The notes under the pieces: generated by a model
What the model was told of the DNA's origin: nothing
The model's database searches: none
Seen by the model: the letters and a program-made list of their open reading frames with translations, nothing else
Made by a program: the position numbers and the translations under genes
Origin: Theristus sp. LFF4_11
Taxonomy: Eukaryota; Nematoda; Chromadorea; Monhysterida; Xyalidae
Length of the DNA stretch: 64,000 nucleotides
Reading direction: 5' to 3'
Assembly (NCBI GenBank): GCA_030248135.1
Contig: JASANC010002978.1
Coordinates: 88,217 to 152,216, forward strand
Shown: one piece after another, positions 33,557 to 47,027 of the stretch
Layout: each line of letters begins with the position of its first letter
Numbering within the stretch: the first letter of the stretch is position 1

Positions 33557-34200
33557 TAAGGTTGTTAAACAAAAATCGAAATTTTTTATGTGATTAAAAA
33601 ATGCCTATTAAAAAATTCAAGAATTTTCCCTCTAATATGCTCTGAAAACCTTAATTTTGGCACATTTTTTTCAAAAGTTCAACAAAAATTTTCTTTGATA
33701 TTGCCTCGTAAAACCGTCAGCAGTCGATTTTGGACCGTTTAACCAACTGATTTTAGGCTTCGACAACTTCGGCGATGAAGTTTTTGAGCGTTCCACAGCT
33801 TGGCTACCATTTCCGATGCAGATAAGGTGACAATTCGCTTTGCAATCTGAGCGTCCGAGCTGCTCCGTTTGCTAGCGCCACGTTGTCTGGTTGCTGTTTC
33901 GTGTCCTGTCGTCGCGCCATCATCAGAATTGATCGAATTTCAACCCGGTATGTGTGTTTTCACTTGAGCTGGGGACAATTAGTGACGTTTTGGGGGTCAA
34001 AACACAAGAGGCATGGTAACGGTTTGGAAAAGGGGTAAATGAAGTTACCCAAACAAACTCTGGAAAGTTTTCGGGAATCATTCGGGAGGCGCTTGCACAT
34101 CAAATGTGGTTCTTCGAACTCCCTGGTTAATTTAGCACAACTTTAATTTCTGAATTTTTTTCAATAAAAAATGACGATTTTTGTTTTTTTCAACAACCCA
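33557..34200. mobile_element. hAT-like family I element (reverse copy)
   Basis: Ends TTAAGGTTGTTAAAC and CAACAACCCAA, diverged from the family termini. Internal order matches other copies. The flanks are G-rich and no clean 8-bp duplication is visible. Confidence 0.6.
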
Positions 34201-34569
34201 AGGTGGGGTCTCAACTGAGGACCCAACTCGAGACAAAAGAAATTTTTCAGATATCTAGCTGATAATTTTATAAAAAAGTACAGTTTTGATTTTTAACGGG
34301 AATTTTTTGTTGGTTTAATTTTAAATAATTAATTGGTAGTTTAAAATTTTAATAACAAATTAAACAAAAAAGGCTCAGATGAAATATAGCTCTGCCCGGC
34401 GACAAGGAAAGTTGAGCATGGAAGATTTCGATTTGGGGTTCTAAAAAACATAATTACTAATCAATAAACAAAAAACAACTTTGTTTGAAAAAAAGAATTG
34501 AAAACTCGTGTGCGAGAATAACATAACCAGTTGCGTGCGACAAAGACAATGACACCGCTTTAAAATTTC

Positions 34570-34795
34570 GTGGGCCGCAATCGTCCCAGGCCGCAATCGT
34601 CCCGGGCCGCAATCGTCCCGGGCCGCAATCGTCCCAGGCCGCAATCGTCCCAGGCCGCAATCCTTCAGGCCGCAATCGTCCAGGCCGCAATCCTTCAGGC
34701 CGCAATCGTCCTAGGCCGCAATCCTTCAGGCCGCAATCCTTCAGGCCGCAATGCTTCGGCCGCAATGCTTCGGCCGCTATCTAATGGGCCGCAAT
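34570..34795. repeat. GC-rich minisatellite arm (family VI), right, inverted
   Basis: Repeats of GGCCGCAATCGTCCC, the reverse complement of the left arm unit. The inner borders also match (GCGGCCCAC then AAA and a short AT stretch). Related single-copy ends are at 32363-32630 and, inverted, 50120-50420. Confidence 0.75.
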
Positions 34796-35256
34796 CGAAC
34801 GCACGCCCCCCCCCCCCAAATTTTCTGCACACCCTAAAATTTTTTTCGAAAATCATGATTTTTTGTCTATAAAGTCCATAATATAAGCCCATCCATAATC
34901 AACAACAACGTGAGCAGGGGTCGAAAGGGGGGAGGTGTATCCCCCACCTGGGAAATTTCATTTTGTGGTCCAATTTTCATTCAGCTCGAAATATCTTAAT
35001 TCTTAGCACAAGCCAGTGAGAGCATCTTGGAACCTTTTTTCTTTTTTTGGCTCACCCTGTATCATGACGACACCCCCCAATCATGAATTATTGCTTGAAA
35101 CTCTTGAATTTTTCGCCGCGTTTCGACGAATTTTGAGCTGACATATCTTTTGAAAAAGTATTGATTTTTTTAGATAGAACTGACAACGAGTCACGACACG
35201 ACGGTGCTGTGGATTTGCAAAGCGGATCAAGCAAGCACACGAAAACAACAGAAAAA

Positions 35257-38200
35257 ATGCAATGCATTTGGGGACCAACTGATTTGTTGTGTTTTTCAAC
35301 GGCAACTTCCAGAACCGCAGACCACTCAACTGGCACGCTTAGCCTCAGCAAAGCCACAAAGAGCGGCCTATCCATCACGAGCAAGAATGCAGTGACTGGC
35401 AGCAGCAGCATGTACGCTGTGAGCCCAACGTGCTCTGTCAATAAGAAGCTAGCCACTGAGTCTGCAAGTGCGTGCGTGCATGGTCATGTTTTTTCGTTTG
35501 TCTGTTACTGAACAAATGTCGATAGATAATCAAATCGGTTGAATGACAATGGGTGATCCATTGCGTTTTGCGTTATTGCTACAAATCAAAATACAATAGT
35601 GCTTTTTACATTCTTTTTAGCATATTAAAATACCGAAGGCATTGAAATGAGTTTTTTTTTCTCACTTAAGGTATTTTCCGGAAGCTAAATGCTCGTGCCC
35701 AAAGCGTTGAATCAACAAGAAGATCAACAGAGAATGGCCTGGAGAGCATGGAGTGAGTTTGATTATTTTGCTTGTCGGCATTGTGCATTATCCTTTTTGA
35801 ACGTGTCGTGTCAGTTTTTTTGAAAAAAAAACAACCTGCACCGTGCAGGTAGCTCGAAATTCTTACCTATATTGAGCCATTTTAACATGCATGAAATGAT
35901 TCACACTTTCAAAAAAATGGAAAATTTTGTTGCAACTCATTTTTGAACATCAAAATCAACTGAAGTAACAGTTGCATAAAGCTTTTTCGCGCAACCAAGA
36001 TTTTTTTTGGAAAATAGCTGGAAGTGAAAACCCAGTTTTCATGCATGCATTTTTGGGTGTCTTGAGTGACACTTTGGATGCAAAACCGCGTAAACAACGA
36101 AAAACAACTCATAATTTAGCAGTGATTAGAAGTCATTTGAAGACGGTCACTAATTTATTTGTCAAGGTTTGGAACTTGAGCATTTTCTCAAAAACAGTAC
36201 TCATGTAACCAAATCAGAACAACACTTGAAATCAACTTCATCAACTTTGACCGGCCTTCAAAATTTTTAACAGTTTAATAACCAGTTGATGATTTAATAA
36301 TCATCTTCGAATTATTGGAGTTAATCTTCGAAGAAATCAGCAAAACTGAACGTTATCTGACGGCAGTTTTGTGCAAGAAAATGAAGCACAAAATTAATCA
36401 TAACTTTTACACACATTAAAATTATTTAAATTCTTCGGGCTACGTTCGGGCACGAAACAGCGCGTTCAGTTTTCAGCTGCGTGGCTGCTCCACAGCCAGG
36501 CCCATTCACCATTACTCCGCCACTTTCGCAGAAAAGATAATAGCAAGTGTATTCTATCAAATCAAAAATCTTTTGTGCACATCGATGGATCGTTTGGTTT
36601 TTCCAGAAAGTACACAAGCAGTTGTGTTTTTTAATAAGCCCATTGAACTGCCCGGTCACATTACGTTTCGTGTTCATCAGACTGGTGCAGTGCAGTCGTC
36701 AGTATCGCTCAACATTGCGCTCCACAATTCTGGAGCAGGCTGACGACGCCAATGGGAGCGCCGGCAATTCTGATGTCTCTTATTTAAAAGAAATGGAGCT
36801 CATTTGGCATCTTTGTGAGTTGCTGTTCGTACAGTCGTCAGGTGCGTTCAGTTCCATGCAATGAGTAAAAGCTTGCTGAATGTTTCTGAAAGAAAATGTT
36901 ACATTGCAACGTTTTAATGCCGATGATTTTCAGAGCGCTCGTTAGCAATCGATTTTGTCAGCTGGGCAACGGTGCATTTCACACGGTGCAACGCGTGGCT
37001 GCAGCAGATTCTGCAAGCTCCCAGCACGCAGTCGCTCAATGAGAAGCTGTACTGGAAAACTGTGCGTTAACTTGCAGTAGTTGGCAAGCACTTCCAGATG
37101 TTTTTTTTTGCACATCAAAACGAGTTTTTCATTTTTTTGTATGAAGTACGTAACGCATTGTGTTCTGGAGTACGAGTAACCCCGAACAACCGGTAATGTG
37201 AGTTTGTGATTCATGTAAATTACAGTAACCAAAGCGATTGCCGCCTGTTCAGTTGTACTCGCTTGTTGTGTTCGGTCGTCTGGATGAAGCAGAGCAGTTG
37301 CTGACGCTGCATGCGAGGCGTGACGAGCGAGCGTTCGTGTCCGTGCGCGAGCTGCTTCGCAAGGCGCCCTTGGAGTCGTTGGAACAACAATGCATGCACG
37401 ACGCAATCGGCGAGCACACTGCTGATTGGCTCGCGTGGCAGCACGAGTGCAACCGAAGACACACGCAACAACACTACGTGCACAACACGCACCTGCAGTT
37501 GCTCGTCAGAGTAGGTCGCTTTGCAAAGATTGCTGCTTCATCGAAAGCATAGTTTAGAATTGATAGTCAGCTTTGATTGTTGGCGTTCTTTCAGAAACGA
37601 GCAACGCGTGTATCTAATTTTCAGATTCTTGGCGGCGATGAAGTGGCGTTGTGCGAGTTGCGCGAGGGTCACCCGGACGTGCTCGTGTACTGGTTTGAAG
37701 CGGCGGTGCCCGTTGCGCTGTACTCTGTGCACAATCTGCAGCTGTCGGATGTGCAGCTCTTAATACCGGTCAGTATGAAGTGAACTGTACATGAAAAACG
37801 CGTGTTTTATTGCCACGAAAGCGCACGACTAAACACTGATAACTGGAAACTAAGAAAAATCTTTTGACAACAACGTTTTTTCGTGTTTGGGTTGACTTGA
37901 CCCCACGAAAACCAGTCAGAAAGGGTGTCAAAAAAGCCCTAGTTCCGGTGAACTGGGCAGAGGCAACAATGATGGAATATGTTTGGGCGAAATTTTGGGA
38001 ATCTGGCAACAGTTGAATCATTTTTTTTCAGAGTGAAACTAGGCAAAACCATAGTTGTTCTAGGGGGGGCCTGGGGGGGGGCGGCCCCCCCAAAAAATTT
38101 TCGAATCTATCTCTATCAGACAGGTTTTTTCGGCTCAGCTATTATCTATCTAAAAAACTTTCTCAGCCAGCTATCTATCTAAAAATTTTTGTCTTCGAAG

Positions 38201-40371
38201 ACATAAACTGAGTCAATTTTTGACCAAATTGACCATTTTTGCTCGTAATTCTTGAAAATTTCGCTAATTTTAGGTAAAATACGCGTTTATACTTGATTTT
38301 AAGTGTATTTTTAGCATTATTTTGTTGTTTTATAGCTTTTTAGCGTTTTAGCTTTCTGTCTATTAAATTTCAAAATTTTGACCGCCCTCCCCCCAAAGTC
38401 ACATGGCCCCCCCGCGGCCCCCCCAAAATTTTCCAGCTATCTATCTAACTAGAAAATTTGCTCCAGCTATCTATATCGCCCCCCCCCCAAGCCCTCGGCT
38501 CTGGAACAACTATGGGCAAAACATCACTGCATTATCATCAGACAAGATCACAGAATCATTTTTTATCACTTCTGGAATGTCAGTTTTGTGCTAAAAAACT
38601 TGGGGTCTAGTGCGGAACCAGGGCGCTGGTTCTGGGGACCAGTGGAACTGTGGAAGCAGTGCTTGTGAAGCTCTGGCACAGATCACCAATTGGTGAACGC
38701 CATCTGCATGGTTGCCATCATTGCTGATGCACATTCGACGTTCGCTAAACGACTCAGAAGTCAGCGAACAAGCGTTGTTCTGGGCTCAGTCAGTCGGTGC
38801 CATGCGGGCGTGCACTCTTGGTCGCATGTCTGACGGAGGCACACCGAACGCCCCAGCCGACCCAATCAGTGTTTGTCATATTCACTGTCAGATCGGCATG
38901 CGTCTGTGCAGCGGCTCGCCATCGGAGTCGGACGCACTCAGCGGTGTGCTTGTGAGTCTGTTTGAGTTGGACGTGCTAGGGGCACTGAAGCAGCTGGCCG
39001 AGTGCTCGCCTCACTGGTGGCTGCCGGCGCATTTGGCTGATCTCCTGCAGAAAGCTGGCTGTCACCAACTCGACGCTTGCGGTCTGTGAAATGCGTCACA
39101 TTCACGCAGATTCGTTCATTTCAGTTATTCTCAGTTGGCGCTTTGTTTTACGAGCATTTTCAATTGCAACGCAATTCAGGTTCGTTCGGTGCGGTGGCGT
39201 CGCGCGGTGCCCATGAGGACGATTCAGTTGATCTGCGAACGTATTTGGTGGCCACCTACGCAGAGACACTCGCCAGCAGTGCAACGTGCGCTCGTCTGCG
39301 ATTGTGTTGTGTGCAACGACAGTGTCTCGTCTCGTACTGTGCCTGTTTCAGGCTGTGGCAGTTCAGCTGTGCGTATCTACTGACGTGCGGTGCGTATGGT
39401 GTTCGCGTGCTGGAGCAGTGTCTGTCGCGACAGCCGTTTCTGCACGACGCACGACGCACCATGAAACTGCTGCGTCTGTGTGAGCGTGCTCGTCTGCCGG
39501 CGCTCTCACGATGCATCTACAGGGCGCACGTCACGGACGCACTCAAACACGGCCGCCTACAGACGGCGCTCGCGTGGAGTCTCCAGTCGGCAGTCAGTGT
39601 TCACAGGCGCTTGTGTCGGTGTGTTGCTGTGATGCGTGCACGGGTGTCTGTTGCGCACAGGACACGTCGCTGATCGGTGTCGTTGCCGAGCATGCGTTGC
39701 GCACGTGCACCACATCCGCTGCTGCTGCCCGTCTGACGCTCTTCCAGCACGTCACAGACCAAACGACCGTCTCTTCGTCGGTGATGTTGCTGCTCAGTGA
39801 GTCGCAACAAGCACAATTGTGGATTCGCAGGCGCATTGCGCGGCGTGCCGCTGCACTTTCATGTTCAAGAAGTTGTTGACAGACGTCATCAGTGAAGTTT
39901 GAAACTGATTTTCAGCAAAACTGCATCCTTACCTTCAGCGAAGTACCGCAAGTTCACGGAGGTGCGTGCGGCCGGCGACGTGCGCACAGCGAGTGCACTG
40001 TTGGTGGAGTTGCTGACGTCGGGCGTCTGTCCCCGATACTTTTGGCCGGTGCTCTTTGACGCTGTGGTGCAGCTGATTCAATTCGCGCACACCACAAAAC
40101 AGGTAACGCACACTGATTGTGTTGAAAAACTGCAGAGTTTTTGTGGTTGACCAGACTGACTTTTTTCTCGCCGTTATTTCTTTTTGCCATGAGTTTTCAG
40201 CGATCATTTGATCGTGACGCGCTGTGCCAGCTGCTGCATTGTGTGCAAATGGCAATAACCGTGGACAAACTGAGCGAAGCGACAAAGACAGAAGGCAATG
40301 ACACGGCCGACGATCAGATCAAATTGCGACTGCTCTTACTTGAAGAGTTTGCACGCACAGACGCTGGGTGA
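35257..40371 (+). CDS. NUP85: Nucleoporin Nup85 (Nup107-160 / Y complex), 12 exons
   Basis: Exons 35257-35467, 35671-35752, 36681-36841, 36934-37061, 37253-37510, 37625-37768, 38892-39081, 39180-39303, 39352-39592, 39661-39844, 39939-40102, 40201-40371; phases agree and give 685 residues (human 656). Matches to human Nup85 run along the whole length: MQCIWGPTDLL against MYFDWGPGEML, MELIWHLCELLF against MELIWNLCEILF, GRLDEAEQLL against GRLDEARQML, FELDVLGALKQLAECSPHWW against [28 protein letters not shown] against VLRICEQR, ALAWSL against ALSWSI, and KYRKFTEV against KYREFHRM. It is an alpha-solenoid scaffold subunit of the nuclear pore. Codon use is markedly rich in GTG/CGC/CAC. A family IV hAT element sits in the intron 37769-38891. 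The junction after exon 10 (39844) is the weakest. Confidence 0.9.
38050..38514. mobile_element. hAT-like family IV element in NUP85 intron 6
   Basis: CATAGTTGTTC/GAACAACTATG ends with the perfect duplication GGCAAAAC (38042-38049, 38515-38522), within the intron 37769-38891. It has the same poly-C/G and GATA-rich ends as copy 1, in opposite orientation. Confidence 0.88.
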
Positions 40372-40824
40372 CTCAGCAGATTGTTGCTGCTGATCTGTTC
40401 ATTCTGTTCTTATCGTTCATTGACTCCGTGTTGAAATATGGCAGCGTATTTTGTTGTTCATTTCAAAAAAGCAAAAGTGGTGTTTCGTAATTTTAGACAC
40501 GAGTTTCTCACAGTGGTGTGACACACACCACACACCGATCACAGAAAGAAGGTTGGTGAAAAAAAACACAAACCACCAAAACAACCAATATAAACAATGA
40601 GATGAGAGGCAAACAAAACCAAAAAAGTATAGATTTGTTTGTGATGAACATATTGGCCCGAATGACCAAACGCATGGCTCCTGAGAGCAGCATCACAAAA
40701 GCAATCCGTCAAAGGGGCACGGATCGTCCGTGCATTGTGAAGCACGGCGGCGAATGTGCTGCAGTGTGTTCTGCAAATGAATGAGCATGTTGCAGTTTAT
40801 ATTGTAGCACTCATTGAATTGCAG

Positions 40825-43800
40825 TCATTCAGCGTTGCGCATGTCAGATTTAACCTGGAAATGCGTGCGAATTTGATCCGTTTCCAACGTGTCTTCCAAC
40901 TGCGGCAGCGTCTCTCGAATCTTGCTGATCAGTTGATTCAGAATGTGTGTGGTGACCGGAAACATGGAAATCTCATGCAACAACAAATGAGGACGGGTGG
41001 ATTGCAAAATTGCTGTTGATTTACAGAAGTTCACTTGAATGTTTCGCAATGTGACGGACACGCACAGCACGAACCTCCTGACAGGCGTTCTCGAAGAAGT
41101 AGACGTAGTGGTTGAGGACGTCGGTGAACAGCTGCACCTGAACGGTCGGGTCGATGCACTGCGACGCGATTTTGATGGCCTTCTTCAGGCACTCGACGAC
41201 ACGCGTGCCGTCGTGCATCTGCAACGAAAGTGCACCACTGTCGCGCATGTTCACACGGTGCATACGGAAAGACGCAGCAGTCAATGCAAGTGCAAACGCA
41301 CACGAGTCTCGCTGGCAGCCACTTTGCTCGACCAGAACAGGTGCGCCTGCAACGTGTTATTGAGAACGTTGATGGATACGTTGTTGAAACGAAACAAACG
41401 CACGCACCACAGTGCACACGCCGCGGCACTGGTCGGGCTTCTTGAACAGTTTGGACGCGGCGAGCGCGCACTGCGTCCGGAGGGGCTCGTGGTTTTCGTC
41501 GTCCGTCAAGCAGGTCAGCCGTTGCAGGGTGCCCATGAACAGCGTGATTGCTGACAACTGCGCACGACTGTCGCACAGACCTTCCTCGTAAATTGACAGT
41601 GCCTGAGACACACAACAACACTGGCTGCTGTGCCAACGATCAACTGTAGCAACACGCACGGCATTCAATAATGCACCTCAAATATGTCACTCAATTGGCT
41701 GTATGGTGCTCTTGTTGTTATTTGTGGTGCCATGCATAGCAAGACGTCAGTTCAGTTCGGTGGTGAAAACTGGTGCATACAGGCTGCACAGGTGTGCTCT
41801 GCTAAAGTGGTGCCGTGCACAAATCAGAGTGCCTAGGCCACCAGGTGTTGGTTGCACTGCGCCAGTTGACTCACCTGTGACATGAACTCGTAAGTGAACA
41901 CTTCGCGGTTCGTGAACTCGTGCACGGAGTCGCACACGAGGGCGGCCTGCAAGAACAAACGCAGCGGCAGCTCGCTCATTGCGGCCTCCTTGCACAGCAC
42001 AACGATCGTCTGCCGGCAAAATTGGAACACGCGCTGCATCTTCTTGTCGTACACTTCCGACTGAAAAAAAGAACAGAATTTGTGAGAAACATCTGATCAG
42101 CAAACTAGTTTTGCACTGCGAAGCACATTTTCTAAGTGTTGCAACTTGCAGACAGCAAATCACACTGTGTCCAACAAAGTACAGCAATCATCAAGCGCAT
42201 CAGCACTGCCCGTCGACGCACGTCCGTCTGTTTCGTCGGTGCGAAGCGTCGAGCGAGCGCGAAACACGCGAACACAATTGGCGGCAGTGTGTAGCGCATG
42301 CGATGCTTCTCGCCAGCTGAGAACTGCTTGCGCGCAGCTGAGATCATCTGCAGTGCAGTAGAAACAGGTGTTTTTCACGCAAATTCGTGCCCAATCATTT
42401 GGGCTGACGCAAAAAATTCGGCCGTTTGCGTCAGCTGACGCAAATTTCGAAGACTCATAAGGCCATTTTTGGGTTATTTGTGCATTGATTGAAAATTTTT
42501 CCGCGTCTTCGGCGTAGGCCACGGACTTCTGATAATTTTGTCTGATAATGCATATCATGCAAATGTAATGGATGGCATGGCATGGTCAGCTGATTCATCG
42601 TTTGTTTTCAATATTGTTGTTCAGTGTTATGTTGACGGTTCGATTCGATGTAACAACACCGTGACGTATATTGTTGTTTTGACCGTTTCTAGGTTCACCT
42701 AGCTCATGTCCTCAGCTAGCTTCCACATAGCTGCACCTTTTGTTCGCTCCGTTCTGTTTCTAATCTGAATTAAACAAGTCTGAACAGGTGTCGTCATAGA
42801 CGCTCTACAGATCTAAAAATCAAGTCTAGAAATCAATCTAGACGCTTTGTTTCTGCGCAGCAGGGGTTGTCAATTGCCAAAATCGCTTTGTTGTTTGAGC
42901 ACTGGCGTCAAAAACGCTACTTTTAGTGATGAATGACGCAAAAATATTGCTTCTTTATCGTTATTTGTTCGATTTAGACTGGTATCATACTGACGCAACA
43001 AAAAATGTGCTGACGCAAATTTTTCCACCGTTTGCGTCAATTGACGCAAGAAAAATTTGACGAAAAAACCCTGAGTAGAAACACGGTCATAAAAGACACA
43101 CGACCCCGCAAACACACATTACGCCAACTAAAAAGCAGCGAAAACGGCAAGAGAAAACCGAACGAGATATTGGTGATCGGCGCTGTCCGAGTGCATGAGG
43201 CTGACCAGTCTGGCGACCATGTTCTGCTCCTCAATGAAGTCCTCGTGCTCATGAACGTTCTCCGGTTGATCATGTTGTTCGCACACCAATGGCTCCAACA
43301 TCGTCAGCAGCGCGTCAACCTAACAACATGCTGGGTTGCGCTTTGTTTGCATTAAACAGTGCATGGTTGTGGTATTACCCCAATACACTGCGTCCAGTCT
43401 GCGCACTTCCGGAACTTATTGGCTATTGCACAAGCTTGTGGCGACTTCCACCACTGTCTCCTCCTTCTACTTGAAACACAAGTTTTCGTTGATGTTTGTG
43501 CGTACATTTTGCTGGTCGGGTATGACGGTGCCTTGATCGAGCATGTTCTGCACGATGTACACACACGCCTGCGTGCGCCCACGGTAGTCAAACGCTCGAA
43601 TGACCGACTGAAAGTTTGCCAGCTGCAGGAGCACGAGCACATTGTTGTAGTGGTCGATGGGGATGTGCACAAGACGCATCAGCTCGCGGCCGACGATGCC
43701 GTTGTACGCAAGTCTGACGAGAATTGCACGTAAACTGCTATATATCGCATGCATCGCTGCAGTCTTGCATGCATTCGAGTTTGGCACGCTGATTGGCTGT

Positions 43801-46132
43801 AACCAGCTGCACAGCACCAATCAATGGCCGCATTTCAAAAACAGTCAAATCAGCTGAGCTAATTGTCTATGATTTACAGTGCGACTGTCCAGAAGTAGCA
43901 CATCTGTGTCAGTTAAGAGAGAAGATACAGGAAATTGCCGGGGGGGGGGAAAGCTTCAAATTACGACAGACATAAAACAAACCGACTTTTCAGTGGACAA
44001 TTTAGCGAACATGTCCGAAGTCGATTGGAACACTTTGTCAACGTAGTCAGTGCGCTTCGGGTAGCATTTCAAGGCCAGGTTCACAAGCGCCGTCTGCAAT
44101 GAGACAAAGCTGTTGAGTGTGGTTGCGTTCGCTGAGCTCGGCTGGCTGTTCCGAGATGAGAAAGCACGCACCTGCAGTGCGATGATGTCCTCAGCGGGCA
44201 TGTCTTGACGCGAGGACACGATTTTCGCCACTTGCTCGCTGAATATGTGAAAGAGCTGCAGCTCCTGCAACACGGCCGCGCCGTCGCCGTCCTTCGAGAA
44301 GACGGCCAGTCGTTCGATCAACGCGATCAACACATTCTTGATCTGCAACACGCACTGTCAGAGGCGGTTTCGACGTTGCTCGAATGAATCTTGCCGCAAG
44401 ACAGCACAACGCTCGCACGGTGTCCGTGTGCTGCTGGCACGTACCTGTACGCCCTGGTGCAGCTCTGAGCAGGCCGACAAAAACTCGTTCAATGTGTTCA
44501 AATGGTAGTCGTCGGGGAACACTTGGATGACGCACTCCATCAGGTACTCCTGCGCAATCGCGTCTTTGCAGCTGACCACTTGCTCGAGAATGCCCGGCAG
44601 CACCGTCTAAATGCGAACAACACTCTCGATCGACACAAAAACGTATCGTTTTCGAAATGGCATCACGTTAAAGCAGGTTCCCCGTCGGAAAGCACAGCCC
44701 TTCCGTCAACACCAGGCAGGCGCTCAAAGCAGTGTCCCGCTCAATGTTCATGCCACACAATGATACACCACAGAAAGTGACACCAGTGACAAAAGCAATC
44801 AGTCACCTCTCGGTAGGTGCGCAGGTCGACGTTCTCCAACTGCGAGAGGCGCACGAGATTTGTGCCGACGAGAATGCGCAGCTCGAGACGTTCCTTTTCA
44901 CGGAGGTCGCGTTCACGACTGGGGCCCTGGTGCTGCATGCGCACCCAGAGTTTGTTCATTTCCGAAAAGTTCAACAGCACAAAGTCGATTGCGTCTCGCA
45001 CCGTGCCTTCTTCGGGGGCACTAAAAACGAATAAAACCACACACAGTAAAAAAGCAGTGTCCGTTTGCGGCCCACTTCATTCTATTTCCTCCGTGCTGTA
45101 CCTGTCAGCGTGCAAGATTACAAGATTGCAGTAAATAAGCGAAGCAGCCGTTTGATGAACGCTGCGCTTGTTTTCGTTGTTAGGACGCACCTGTCTTGCA
45201 GACTGTCCGGCAGCAGGTTGCGCGTGCACTGCAGCAAATAGTTGCGCAAGAACAAGCCTCGCAGCGGATGCTGCACCCCGCGGCACATCTCGACCAGATC
45301 CTTGAAGATGTCTCGTTTGCCTGGCTCGCCCGCTTTCACATAGACCATGCCAACGGTGATCAGCAGATACCTGCAAAAGCGAATGTCGTATTGCTGAAGC
45401 AAAACATCACACGATTTTTAATTAAAATAAGAAAAGGGAATAAGGAACGGATGGGCACAAAAACAACATGACACGAATCACTGCATAAGCATCGTTTTCA
45501 AACGGCACCAACAAGCGAGGTATGATGTTGCCGGCGTACTGCACCAGCTCGTACAAGTCTGACACTTTTCGACCCCGTTGGAACTCTTCAACAAGGTACA
45601 TTTCTAAATGTTGCAGGTGGTTCACGACGTCGATATCTAAAACAACACCTCCAATACGTCAAACGTAAGAAATGCGTGGCAGAATCAATTAGTGTCTGCT
45701 AAATCAATAACTGTTAGAAATAAAACAATTGAAATCAATGTGAAAAGACGCATATAGCATCTGACCTCACAGGCTACACAATTCATATTTTTAGTCGCTT
45801 TTAAACACACGTTCCTTTTGAGTACTTACACAGTCGATAATAGTACTTGGGCGAAAGCATTGACGTGCGCAACTCAGAGAGCATTTGAGACGCATGTTTG
45901 AGGCCATCCATCAAACGGTTCTTGTCCTAAGAAATGATTCAAATTAAAGCTTTCGTTTTCGAGCATCATATAAATTTGTAAATAATTGTCGAAATGCTGC
46001 ATGCCAAATCACGTCAAATTCACCCACCAAACAACGTTTCATTTGGAATGCCTCTTTTTTCACCGTATCCAGCGCTTCATCCAAAAGTTTTTCTTGTTCC
46101 GACACCGACATTGCATTGATATCTCTGGTCAT
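40825..46132 (-). CDS. VPS35: Retromer subunit VPS35, 16 exons
   Basis: Exons in order of transcription: 46132-46028, 45926-45830, 45636-45513, 45370-45191, 45020-44807, 44606-44445, 44342-44172, 44093-43987, 43713-43506, 43319-43164, 42347-42222, 42060-41875, 41603-41409, 41346-41302, 41218-41075, 40971-40825. All phases agree; 788 residues against 796 in human. It begins near [20 protein letters not shown], has [14 protein letters not shown], the PRLYLLITVG motif (PRLYLL, needed for Vps26/Rab7 contacts), and then blocks such as [35 protein letters not shown] and [18 protein letters not shown], nearly identical to human. It is the core alpha-solenoid of retromer, acting in endosome-to-Golgi/plasma-membrane recycling. 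The human C-terminal tail (GPIYEGLIL) is absent; the protein ends 48 residues into the last exon. The intron 42348-43163 holds a complete hAT-like element. Confidence 0.95.
42365..43073. mobile_element. hAT-like element in a VPS35 intron (family XI)
   Basis: Ends CAGGTGTTTTTC and GAAAAAACCCTG with the perfect 8-bp duplication AGTAGAAA (42357-42364, 43074-43081). Subterminal TTTGCGTCAGCTGACGCAAA palindromes recur near both ends. 709 bp, non-coding, entirely within the intron 42348-43163. Confidence 0.82.
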
Positions 46133-47027
46133 GTTAGTTCACGAATCGTGGTGTTGTGAGGAGACGAACACTTGTAGTTCACCGGATCTGGGGTTCGAAA
46201 AAAACTATGCATCGACATGTACATAGTACACATGTACCTAAAGCACACAATGAAGTTGGGAAGAAAATTTGGTTTGAACTTTCAAAAAATTATGCCAAAA
46301 ATTGAATTTTTAGAGCAAAGTAGAAGAAAAATTTTTCATTTTTTCAGTAGCGAAAGCGGAACCTTGGGTGACGGGGGGTGTTTGCCAAATTTTAGAGAAA
46401 GTGGTGAACGGGCAGCAAATTTTCCTGAGGGGGGTGCACTGGCAGAAAAATTTCGTGAGGGGGGGGGTGCACGGGATTGCACGGGTAATACCAAATTTTT
46501 GCCTCAGAAAAACACAGAAATTCTTGTAAAATACAGAATATTTTGTGCAAACAAGCAGCTTGTTTGGTCAGAAACAACAAAATCTATGCAGGGACAGACA
46601 CAAACGTCAAGAAAAATGCAAAAATTACGGTATTTTTAGAAAAAATTGAGATGAAATTGACCACCGTGAGGGGGGTGCGATCCCGTGTTTTCTCCCGGTG
46701 GGGGGTGGTGACTGGTGGGGGTAGGGTTGTTAAACAAAAATAAAAAGTGACTAAAAAACAAAAATGCCGATTTTTTAAAATTCGAAAAATTTTCCTCTGA
46801 TATGCTCTGAAAGCCTCAATTTTGGCACAATTTTTCAAAAGTTCAACAAAAATTTTCTTTGATATTACTTCGTAAAACCTTTAGCAGTCCATTTTGGACC
46901 GTTTTACCGACTGATTTCAGGCTTCAAAAAAATTTGCGATGAAATCTGCAACAACAACCCCCCTCCCCCCATTTACCTCGACACGGGTACTAGTCTCCCC
47001 CCCCGTGGACCCCCCCCCACCCCCCGC

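Noticed and set aside
32400..34892. Frames rich in GRNRPGPQSSQAAI or RPGTIAA units
   Set aside because: They are translations of the GC-rich minisatellite arms.
46155..46200. tRNA-like fragment with GGTTCGAA near the VPS35 start
   Set aside because: Only a B-box-like motif is present; no A box or foldable stems at the right spacing.
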